Positions 1 to 4,473 of a stretch of DNA of 5,387 nucleotides are shown here, piece by piece. The DNA is taken from contig JAOQAA010000354.1 in the NCBI GenBank assembly GCA_025963815.1, positions 1 to 5,387 of the forward strand, in the 5' to 3' direction. The stretch's first letter is position 1. Each line of letters begins with the position of its first letter. Made by a program: the position numbers and the translations under genes. The notes under the pieces were generated by a model that was not told the origin of the DNA, searched no databases, and saw only the letters and a list, made by a program, of their open reading frames with translations. The DNA is from Capsulimonas sp. Its GTDB lineage: Bacteria > Armatimonadota > Armatimonadia > Armatimonadales > Capsulimonadaceae.

Positions 1-630
1 GAACAGGTTGATGAAGTCCAGATACAGCTGCACGGTCGCCATCACGTAATCTTCAGGACCGAAGCGATGCTTGATGTTCGAGACATCGTACAGCACGAAG
101 CCGCAGAAAATCGCCGTTCCCGCGAGCGAATAGATCAGCGTCCCCGCGCCACCCATGTTCACGAACATGCTGATGACGCCCACAACGAGCAGACCGATGA
201 GCGCCCAGAAGAGCATCTTGCCCAGACCGCCGAAGTCTTTGTTCGAGATCCAGACATAGCTTCCGAGGCCGACGACAAGCAGGGCGGAGAGTGCAGCGGA
301 TTCCGCGATGATCATTGGCCCCATCGTGAAACCGCGCGCGATCATGCCCAGCACCGGCCCCATAATCAAGCCTTCCATGACGCTCAAGGCATAGAGCAGC
401 AATAGGCTGACGACCGGCTGGCGGCGCGTGAACGAGATGGCGAAGACGCAGACGATCGTTCCGATCGCCAGCGGCAGGAACAGCCCCCGAGGCAGATTGG
501 CGGTCGCCGCCCACCAGGCGGCGCCGGCTGTCACCAAAAGACTGGTCGCCAGCAGGTAACACACGCGCTGGATCAGCGTGGTTTCCCCCACGGCCGACCT
601 CGGCACGCTATAATAAGGATTGTTGTTCAT
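1..630 (-). CDS. Bax inhibitor-1/YccA family membrane protein (C-terminus cut by window edge)
   Basis: The reading frame runs unbroken from ATG at 630 to base 1, giving 210 residues that start MNNNPYYSVPRSA. It is strongly hydrophobic, with about six membrane segments visible (roughly residues 22-44, 51-67, 72-98, 105-126, 137-157, 162-182) and the start of a seventh. The end carries the family signatures LYDVSNI (Asp182) and LYLDFINLF (Asp205). These two aspartates are about as far apart as the acidic pair that forms the pH-sensitive latch in the Bacillus YetJ calcium-leak channel (known for the family). Members are usually about 220-240 residues, so only some 15-25 residues should be missing. 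The short Asn/Tyr-rich N-terminus is presumably cytosolic. A GGAG at 643-646 lies 12 nt upstream of the start, a little far, and no other start is evident. The gene diverges from the ferredoxin operon. The role is probably ion leak or membrane-stress handling; the family is secure, the physiological function is not. Confidence 0.92.
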   Translation of the reverse strand, partial: MNNNPYYSVPRSAVGETTLIQRVCYLLATSLLVTAGAAWWAATANLPRGLFLPLAIGTIVCVFAISFTRRQPVVSLLLLYALSVMEGLIMGPVLGMIARGFTMGPMIIAESAALSALLVVGLGSYVWISNKDFGGLGKMLFWALIGLLVVGVISMFVNMGGAGTLIYSLAGTAIFCGFVLYDVSNIKHRFGPEDYVMATVQLYLDFINLF

Positions 631-762
631 TGCTTCTAAAATCTCCACGGGGCGCACGGCGCCATTGCACTGATAGTACCCACTATTAGAACGAATATTA
701 CAGGCCTCTGAGTTCCCAGACAGGAATGCGCTCGCCCTCCGCCGAACTACAGGGAACGAACC
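631..762. promoter_or_regulatory. Divergent intergenic region, promoters not resolved
   Basis: These 132 bp separate the Bax inhibitor-1 gene (minus) from the ferredoxin operon (plus), so both promoters should lie here. The middle (about 664-700) is AT-richer than its surroundings. It contains a short inverted repeat, ATAGT (673-677) and ACTAT (682-686), around the loop ACCC. TACTAT on the minus strand (673-678) could be a -10 box for the left gene, but only a poor -35 (GTAATA, 696-701) stands at the right distance. On the plus strand TTGCAC (665-670) resembles a -35 without a convincing -10 partner. I assign a regulatory region from position rather than from a clear consensus. Confidence 0.35.
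751..755 (+). promoter_or_regulatory. Shine-Dalgarno AGGGA fixing a GTG start
   Basis: AGGGA lies 7 nt before the GTG at 763. The frame is closed by an in-frame TGA at 709-711, and no other usable start codon occurs between that stop and 763. The first internal ATG (codon 18) would remove the first cluster cysteine, so site and motif together fix the GTG start. Confidence 0.7.
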
Positions 763-1104
763 GTGAAACCAAACAGCCATAACATCCAATACCACTTTCT
801 CATTTGCGGAAACATGCGTCCAGAGGACAGCCCCCTGTCAAGCTGCGGACCACGCGGCGGCTCGGCAATCGCCGACGCCTTTCGCGCGGCCATCGCGCGG
901 CGCGGGTGGCCCGCCGGCGTCAAGGTGACGGCGACCGGTTGTTTAACGCCATGCCTGATCGGCCCTAACCTCGTCGTCTATCCCGAAGGGGTTTGGTATA
1001 GCGGCGTTTCTCCCAATGATGTCGAAGAGATCGTCGCAACCCATCTTGATCGCGGAGCCGTGGTCGAGCGCCTGCTGATGCCGAAGGAGGCTCGGCTTTG
1101 GTGA
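763..1104 (+). CDS. Thioredoxin-like [2Fe-2S] ferredoxin
   Basis: This is a 113-residue soluble protein with four cysteines at 15, 28, 60 and 64, i.e. C-x12-C-x31-C-x3-C. That is the ligand pattern of thioredoxin-fold [2Fe-2S] ferredoxins such as Aquifex Fd4 and of related domains in NADH dehydrogenase and hydrogenase subunits. The first pair lies in LICGNMRPEDSPLSSCGPRG and the second in TATGCLTPCLIGPNLVVYP. The following WYSGV and a C-terminal helix fit the fold (YxxV and DVEEIVATHL in the usual order). It has no signal peptide or membrane segment, so it is a cytoplasmic one-electron carrier. It begins with GTG. It is the first gene of an operon, with the MFS gene 27 bp downstream, but neither neighbour is an obvious redox partner, so its electron donor and acceptor cannot be named. 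Confidence 0.9.
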   Translation: MKPNSHNIQYHFLICGNMRPEDSPLSSCGPRGGSAIADAFRAAIARRGWPAGVKVTATGCLTPCLIGPNLVVYPEGVWYSGVSPNDVEEIVATHLDRGAVVERLLMPKEARLW

Positions 1105-1131
1105 GAACATCCCCAAAAGGACAATATTCGA

Positions 1132-2490
1132 ATGAGCAATAAAAGCGCCACCGTCGACGCCGCTCCCGCAGGGCGCAAAAAGCTTCTGGATATGAACGGC
1201 TACCAATGGGCCGTGCTCTTCGCCGCGTGGCTCGGCTGGGGCTTCGATGTGTTCGACGGATTGCTGTTCAATTTCGTCGCGCCCAACTGCGTTCCCTCAC
1301 TGCTGCACCTCCAGCCCGGCAGCGATGCCGCCAAGCACGCGACGGCGTATTGGACAGGAGCCGCCACCTCCATTCTTCTTGTCGGCGGGGCCATCGGCGG
1401 GATCGTGTTCGGCAAGATCGCGGACCGGATCGGACGTTCGCGCACGCTGATGCTGACGATCCTGCTCTACTCGCTCGGCACGGCTGCCTGCGCCATCGCC
1501 CCGTCTCTGCCGCTGCTGCTTCTGTTTCGATTCATTGCGAGCCTGGGCATTGGCGGCGAGTGGGCTGCGGGGGCGTCGCTGGTCGCGGAAGTCGTCCCAG
1601 AGAAGCGCCGTGTGGAGGCAGGCGCCTTGCTCTACACCTCCGCCCCATTGGGATTGTTTTTAGCGGTGTTCGTCAACAGTCTGATCTCCACGGTCTATCT
1701 CGCGGATCATCCCGAAACGTCCTGGCGCTGGGTGCTGGGCTGCGGCTTGATCCCGGCGGCTTTCGCATTCTTCGTGCGCACACTAGTCAAAGAGCCCGAA
1801 GTCTGGGAAAAGAGCGCGGCGGATCAGCGCGGACGCATCCGAGAACTGTTCACGCCGAAGTATCGCATGGCGACACTCAGCGGTTTTCTCCCGGCGCTGA
1901 CCATTCTCATCACCTGGTGGACCTGCAACGCATTTTTGCAAGTCATTGCCGCCGACATGGCGCTCGCGACCGCCGCGCGGGAAAAGCTGAGCGCGCACGA
2001 CACGGGAGCGCTCAAGACGGCCTGGATCACCCTCGGCTCCAGTGCGTTCAATCTGGGCGGTCTGCTTGGGACACTGCTGACGATCCCCGCCGCCAAGTTC
2101 CTGGGCCGGCGCACGATGTTCGGCGTGTACTTTTTAGGCTCGGCCGCCGCGCTGTTCACGGCGTTCGGCCATCGCTGGGAGCCGATCACGCAGCTCTGGC
2201 TGTTTTTCCCCATTGGCGTCACCGTCTTCGGCGTGTTTGGGGCCTGCACCTATTATCTGCCGGAGCTCTTCCCCACCCGCCTGCGCGCCACCGGCGCGGG
2301 CTTCTGCTACAATGCGGGACGGTTCATCACCGCGATTGGGCCGTTTATTGTCGGCAGCTACGCCAAGGCGGGGCCAAGCGCTCTGGGCAGTATCCTGCAC
2401 ACCCTCTGCTTTGTCGCCGCCGCGCCACTGATCGGGCTATTGTTTCTGCCGTGGATCATTGAAACCAAAAATCGAGTACTTGAGGGTTAG
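1132..2490 (+). CDS. Major facilitator superfamily transporter, SHS/AAHS-like
   Basis: This is a 452-residue integral inner-membrane protein with about 12 hydrophobic segments in two six-helix halves and a cytoplasmic loop near residues 220-245. MFS landmarks are visible: the loop 2-3 motif GKIADRIGRSR (94-104), RFIASLGIGGEW in helix 4 (133-144), a shortened repeat of the loop motif in the second half (AKFLGRRTMFG, 321-331), and ELFPTRLRATGAG near residues 378-390, common in sugar/organic-acid porters. Helix 1 carries two acidic residues in GWGFDVFDG (Asp39, Asp42), resembling the DGFD of sialate:H+ (NanT) and aromatic-acid:H+ symporters, which suggests proton-coupled uptake of an acidic solute (inference). 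AAAGGA at 1116-1121 stands 10 nt before the ATG. The gene lies 27 bp after the ferredoxin gene and 5 bp before the asparaginase gene, so it is probably co-transcribed. The substrate is unknown; an amino-acid or glyco-amino-acid derivative would fit the downstream hydrolase. Confidence 0.93.
   Translation: MSNKSATVDAAPAGRKKLLDMNGYQWAVLFAAWLGWGFDVFDGLLFNFVAPNCVPSLLHLQPGSDAAKHATAYWTGAATSILLVGGAIGGIVFGKIADRIGRSRTLMLTILLYSLGTAACAIAPSLPLLLLFRFIASLGIGGEWAAGASLVAEVVPEKRRVEAGALLYTSAPLGLFLAVFVNSLISTVYLADHPETSWRWVLGCGLIPAAFAFFVRTLVKEPEVWEKSAADQRGRIRELFTPKYRMATLSGFLPALTILITWWTCNAFLQVIAADMALATAAREKLSAHDTGALKTAWITLGSSAFNLGGLLGTLLTIPAAKFLGRRTMFGVYFLGSAAALFTAFGHRWEPITQLWLFFPIGVTVFGVFGACTYYLPELFPTRLRATGAGFCYNAGRFITAIGPFIVGSYAKAGPSALGSILHTLCFVAAAPLIGLLFLPWIIETKNRVLEG
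2482..2486 (+). promoter_or_regulatory. Shine-Dalgarno inside the end of the transporter gene
   Basis: GAGGG sits 9 nt before the ATG at 2496 and overlaps the last codons of the transporter. The downstream gene starts only 5 bp after the transporter stop, so its translation is probably coupled to transporter translation. Confidence 0.65.
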
Positions 2491-2495
2491 AGAAT

Positions 2496-3404
2496 ATGCT
2501 TGTCGTCGCCAGTGAAAACGGAAAAGTGGGGATCGGGGCCGCTATCGAGATATTGCGCGCCGGAGGCTCGGCGCTGGACGCCGTGGAGGCGGCCACGCGC
2601 GAAGTGGAGCGAAATGAGCATGATCATTCCGTGGGCGTTGGCGGATACCCCAACATCCTGGGTGAGGTCGAGCTGGACGCCTCCATTATGGAGGGCGCCA
2701 CGCGCCAGGCGGGCGCCGTCGCCGCCATTCGCGGCTTTCCCCATCCCATTTCCGTGGCGCGCGCGATCTTAGATAAACTGCCGCATCACGTGCTTCTTGC
2801 AGGCGAAGGCGCGGCGCAGTTCGCCGCCGAGCATGGTTTTGAACCGATGACACTGCTCACGCCCGAAGCCGAGGCGGCATGGCGGCGCGTCACACAGCGG
2901 CCAGGATTTGCCGGCGCTTCCCTCACAGTGCAGGCGCGCATGGCGCAGGATCCTGAGAAGACAGTCGGCACCGTGGACTTCCTCGCGCTGGACGATCACG
3001 GACACATCGCCAGCGCCGTCAGCACCTCGGGCTGGGCGTTCAAATACCCAGGACGCGTCGGCGACAGCCCGATCATTGGCGCCGGCAACTACTGCGATGA
3101 CCGTTACGGCGCCTGCGCCTGCACGGGCCTCGGAGAGCTCTCCATCCGCGCCAGCCTCGCCCGGATGACCGTCGCCGCCCTCGCACGCGGCCTGAGCGTC
3201 TCTGAGGCATGTCACGAGACCATGGCGGACCTTGCGCTGCTGCCACTGCCGGCCACGATTCCGCCGGCGATGAGCATGGTCGCCATCGACCGGCATGGGA
3301 ACCATGGCGGGTTTACGCTCGCGGAGGGATTGAAGTATGTGTGGCAGGATGGGACGATGGCGGAAGCTGCGACGGAGGAGCGGACGCAGATTTTATTGGG
3401 GTAG
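2496..3404 (+). CDS. Ntn-hydrolase asparaginase: N4-(beta-N-acetylglucosaminyl)-L-asparaginase / isoaspartyl peptidase family
   Basis: This 302-residue cytoplasmic protein belongs to peptidase family T2, whose members cleave themselves to expose a catalytic threonine. An ungapped alignment by eye to human aspartylglucosaminidase places the nucleophile at Thr159 (in KTVGTVDFLALD). Thr177, Arg187, Asp190 and Thr210-Gly211 then fall at the spacings of human Thr224, Arg234, Asp237 and Thr257-Gly258. The blocks GRVGDSPIIGAG and CTGLGE are typical. The alpha part (1-158) has the usual AGGSALDAVEA and SVGVGGYPN...ELDASIMEG. Processing would give subunits of about 158 and 144 residues. There is no signal peptide, unlike secreted Elizabethkingia or lysosomal human enzymes, so it acts on imported or internal substrates. 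The substrate-contacting Trp of the human N-terminal strand appears to be replaced by Glu7. The family is certain; whether it prefers glycoasparagine, asparagine or isoaspartyl dipeptides is not. Confidence 0.92.
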   Translation: MLVVASENGKVGIGAAIEILRAGGSALDAVEAATREVERNEHDHSVGVGGYPNILGEVELDASIMEGATRQAGAVAAIRGFPHPISVARAILDKLPHHVLLAGEGAAQFAAEHGFEPMTLLTPEAEAAWRRVTQRPGFAGASLTVQARMAQDPEKTVGTVDFLALDDHGHIASAVSTSGWAFKYPGRVGDSPIIGAGNYCDDRYGACACTGLGELSIRASLARMTVAALARGLSVSEACHETMADLALLPLPATIPPAMSMVAIDRHGNHGGFTLAEGLKYVWQDGTMAEAATEERTQILLG

Positions 3405-3416
3405 GCAAGATGCTCC

Positions 3417-3483
3417 CGGCCCCCTCTCCCTGATGACCCACCCCGGCGCTTCGCGCCGCCCCTCCCTTGAAGCAGGGAAGGGT
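3417..3483 (+). repeat. Structured repeat, copy 1 (67 nt, left arm of inverted pair)
   Basis: This copy begins 12 bp after the asparaginase stop. It matches the reverse complement of 3534-3600 over its full length without gaps, 57 of 67 positions identical by my count. It contains two local hairpins. Hairpin I is GGCGC/GCGCC around TTC (3445-3457), extendable by C3444-G3458. Hairpin II (3460-3482) has CCCT/AGGG closing the loop TGAAGC, continued by T-A and CCC/GGG with one bulged A (3479). It looks like a REP- or MITE-type dispersed element; other genomic copies cannot be seen from this window. Confidence 0.88.
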
Positions 3484-3533
3484 AATTAGGATTTTGTTAT
3501 CGAGAGCGGCTTTCGTTCAAGAATCTCTTACCA
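3484..3533. other. 50-bp spacer between the inverted repeat arms
   Basis: This AT-richer stretch separates the two arms and would be the loop if the whole inverted pair folded into one long hairpin. I see no gene, strong internal structure or recognisable site in it. Confidence 0.6.
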
Positions 3534-3600
3534 ACCCTTCCCTGCTTCAAGGGAGGGGTCGGCCGAAGGCCGGGGGTAGGTCATCTGGGAGAGGAGGCCG
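3534..3600 (-). repeat. Structured repeat, copy 2 (67 nt, right arm of inverted pair)
   Basis: This is the same element as 3417-3483 in the opposite orientation. Read on the minus strand, hairpin I is CGGCC/GGCCG around TTC (3560-3572), while hairpin II (3535-3557) is identical to copy 1. Relative to copy 1, three base pairs of hairpin I are swapped on both sides (G-C to C-G, C-G to G-C, G-C to C-G), so pairing is kept although sequence changed. The remaining four differences lie at element positions 6, 15, 23 and 42. It lies between two converging operons, so it could also slow or stop transcription from either side. Confidence 0.88.
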
Positions 3601-3611
3601 CTGCTCCCCAA

Positions 3612-3643
3612 CGAGAAAAGCCCCGTCGCATGGCGACGGGGCT
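3612..3643 (-). terminator. Rho-independent terminator of the rplU-rpmA operon
   Basis: AGCCCCGTCGC (3619-3629) and GCGACGGGGCT (3633-3643) form a perfect 11-bp stem with a 3-nt loop. Read on the minus strand the stem is followed at once by a T-rich run (TTTTCTCG, counting the last stem base), as in intrinsic terminators. It starts 36 nt after the rpmA stop. On the plus strand the stem is followed by only a weak T run (CAATCTTTG), so any action on the asparaginase operon would be weaker. Confidence 0.9.
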
Positions 3644-3679
3644 CAATCTTTGTGTGCGCGGAGCGCTATTTGCGGGCGC

Positions 3680-3946
3680 TTAGTGCTGGACGCGCTCGGG
3701 GTAAACGCTGATGCGGCGGGTGGCCTTGCTGTGTCCCTCGAACTCGACGAAGCCGTCGATCAAGGAGTACAGGGTGTGGTCCCGGCCCATGCCGACATTG
3801 ACTCCCGGATCGAACTGGGTGCCGCGCTGGCGGAGCAGGATGTTGCCCGCACGAACTTCTTCGCCGGCGAATTCTTTCACGCCGAGCATCTTGGGGTTGC
3901 TGTCGCGTCCATTACGTGTGGACCCGACGCCCTTTTTATGGGCCAT
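3680..3946 (-). CDS. rpmA: 50S ribosomal protein L27
   Basis: This 88-residue basic protein begins [19 protein letters not shown] and continues [21 protein letters not shown], the universally conserved L27 core; its N-terminal tail reaches the peptidyl transferase centre of the large subunit. Its length matches the usual 85-90 residues. An in-frame ATG at 3985 would add 13 residues, but that stretch contains the Shine-Dalgarno AGGAG (3955-3959, 8 nt before the chosen ATG), so 3946 is the start. There is no Firmicute-type extension ending in the FF cleavage site. The C-terminus ([12 protein letters not shown]) is ordinary for the family. It is the last gene of the operon, 51 bp after rplU and followed by a strong terminator. 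Confidence 0.98.
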   Translation of the reverse strand: MAHKKGVGSTRNGRDSNPKMLGVKEFAGEEVRAGNILLRQRGTQFDPGVNVGMGRDHTLYSLIDGFVEFEGHSKATRRISVYPERVQH

Positions 3947-3954
3947 GGTAAACT

Positions 3955-3959
3955 CTCCT
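3955..3959 (-). promoter_or_regulatory. Shine-Dalgarno AGGAG deciding the rpmA start
   Basis: On the minus strand AGGAG stands 8 nt before the ATG at 3946. It lies inside the longer frame that would start at 3985, which rules out that longer start. Confidence 0.85.
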
Positions 3960-3997
3960 GATTGAAATAATGGCGGATGAACCAACGCTGACGGCGA

Positions 3998-4309
3998 TTA
4001 GCCGGCGCTGATGGACTCGATCTGCACACGCGTGATCTGCTGGCGATGTCCCCAATGCTTGCGGACGTTCTTCTTCGCCTTATAGGTGAAGGCGTCGATC
4101 TTCTTCGCTTTGGCTTGAGCCAGGATCTTCGCGGTCACGGTCGCGCCCACAACGACGGGAACGCCCCACTGAGGGGTGTCACCACCGATAAAAAGCACCT
4201 CGCCCAGTGTTACGGTGTCGCCAGCGGCGCCTTCGAACTTATCGACCGCGATAATGTTCTTCTCTTCAACTCGATATTGCTTTCCGCCGGCGCGGACGAT
4301 AGCGTACAT
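3998..4309 (-). CDS. rplU: 50S ribosomal protein L21
   Basis: This 103-residue protein, the same length as E. coli L21, begins MYAIVRAGGKQYRVEE and ends with the L21 signature region TYKAKKNVRKHWGHRQQITRV (Lys-rich stretch, then GHRQQ), which binds 23S rRNA in the large subunit. An in-frame ATG at 4336 would add nine residues, but AGGA (4319-4322) lies 9 nt before the ATG at 4309 and inside that extension, so the shorter form is right. It precedes rpmA by 51 bp and follows the RNase E/G gene by 164 bp, which contain a promoter. This is the conserved bacterial rplU-rpmA pair. Confidence 0.98.
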   Translation of the reverse strand: MYAIVRAGGKQYRVEEKNIIAVDKFEGAAGDTVTLGEVLFIGGDTPQWGVPVVVGATVTAKILAQAKAKKIDAFTYKAKKNVRKHWGHRQQITRVQIESISAG

Positions 4310-4318
4310 GCTTTCGTT

Positions 4319-4322
4319 TCCT
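4319..4322 (-). promoter_or_regulatory. Shine-Dalgarno AGGA deciding the rplU start
   Basis: On the minus strand AAAGGAAAC precedes the ATG at 4309, with AGGA 9 nt from it. The position excludes the upstream in-frame ATG at 4336. Confidence 0.75.
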
Positions 4323-4336
4323 TTCGCAATCAACAA

Positions 4337-4377
4337 GACAACGGCTAGTAGTATGACAGAAACGACCAGCCGTTGTC
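4337..4377. promoter_or_regulatory. Perfect 10-bp inverted repeat spanning the rplU promoter (candidate operator)
   Basis: GACAACGGCT (4337-4346) and AGCCGTTGTC (4368-4377) are exact reverse complements separated by 21 bp. One arm overlaps the -35 box and the other covers the predicted transcription start, and their centres are 31 bp apart, about three helical turns. Such placement fits a repressor binding both arms. In read-through RNA from the RNase gene the arms could instead pair as a 10-bp stem. No known regulator is recognised. Confidence 0.5.
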
Positions 4378-4379
4378 AA
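4350..4379 (-). promoter_or_regulatory. Sigma70-type promoter of rplU-rpmA
   Basis: Read on the minus strand, a perfect -35 TTGACA (4374-4379) is followed after 18 bp by CATACT (4350-4355), four of six matches to the -10 consensus. An AT-rich stretch (about 4381-4400) lies directly upstream and could act as an UP element. The expected start of transcription is near 4343, giving a leader of about 34 nt before the rplU ATG. The promoter lets the ribosomal protein genes be expressed separately from the RNase gene. Confidence 0.75.
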
Positions 4380-4409
4380 GGGTTAATGGTCATATATTTA
4401 CTGTGGATG

Positions 4410-4468
4410 GCGTGAAACACGCGCACAAATGCGCTAAAACCCAAATTTTCGCGTTGAGTTTTAGCGCA
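4410..4468 (-). other. Overlapping stem-loops between the RNase gene and the rplU promoter
   Basis: Three stems can form in the minus-strand transcript. Stem A pairs 4456-4468 with 4430-4442 (core TGCGCTAAAAC / GTTTTAGCGCA, 13 bp with one U-G wobble, 13-nt loop) and begins 5 nt after the RNase stop. Stem B is GCGCA-TTTG-TGCGC (4421-4434) and stem C is GCGTG-TTT-CACGC (4410-4422). B shares bases with both A and C, so B excludes the others. No U-run follows stem A, so it is a poor classical terminator. It may protect or process the 3' end of the RNase mRNA. The upstream position relative to the rplU promoter means it is absent from that promoter's transcript. Confidence 0.5.
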
Positions 4469-4473
4469 AATCT

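Noticed and set aside
53..562. Minus-strand open frame of 169 codons in the left gene
   Set aside because: It is a shifted frame of the Bax inhibitor-1 gene, whose true frame is open to the window edge and shows family motifs.
1206..2462. Long plus-strand open frame of 418 codons within the transporter gene
   Set aside because: It is an alternative frame of the MFS gene: Arg/His-rich, no family resemblance, while the MFS frame has clear motifs and a ribosome site.
3417..3600. CRISPR array
   Set aside because: The two repeat units are in opposite orientation, 67 nt long, with a single spacer and no adjacent cas genes.
3467..3961. Plus-strand open frame of 164 codons
   Set aside because: It begins inside the repeat, crosses the terminator and runs antisense through rpmA; no recognisable protein, and GC-rich shadow frames are expected.
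3947..3985. Upstream in-frame ATG giving L27 a 13-residue N-terminal extension like that cleaved by Prp in Firmicutes
   Set aside because: The extra residues are simply the translated Shine-Dalgarno region (AGGAGAG), and the extension lacks the conserved cleavage motif; the MAHKKG start has ideal spacing.
4310..4336. Upstream in-frame ATG adding nine residues to L21
   Set aside because: It would start upstream of the good AGGA site for 4309, and the shorter form has the standard family length and N-terminus.
4456..4468. Classical intrinsic terminator after the RNase gene (stem A)
   Set aside because: The stem is good but on the minus strand it is followed by ATTTGTGCGC rather than a U-run, so it is kept only as a stem-loop of unknown role.
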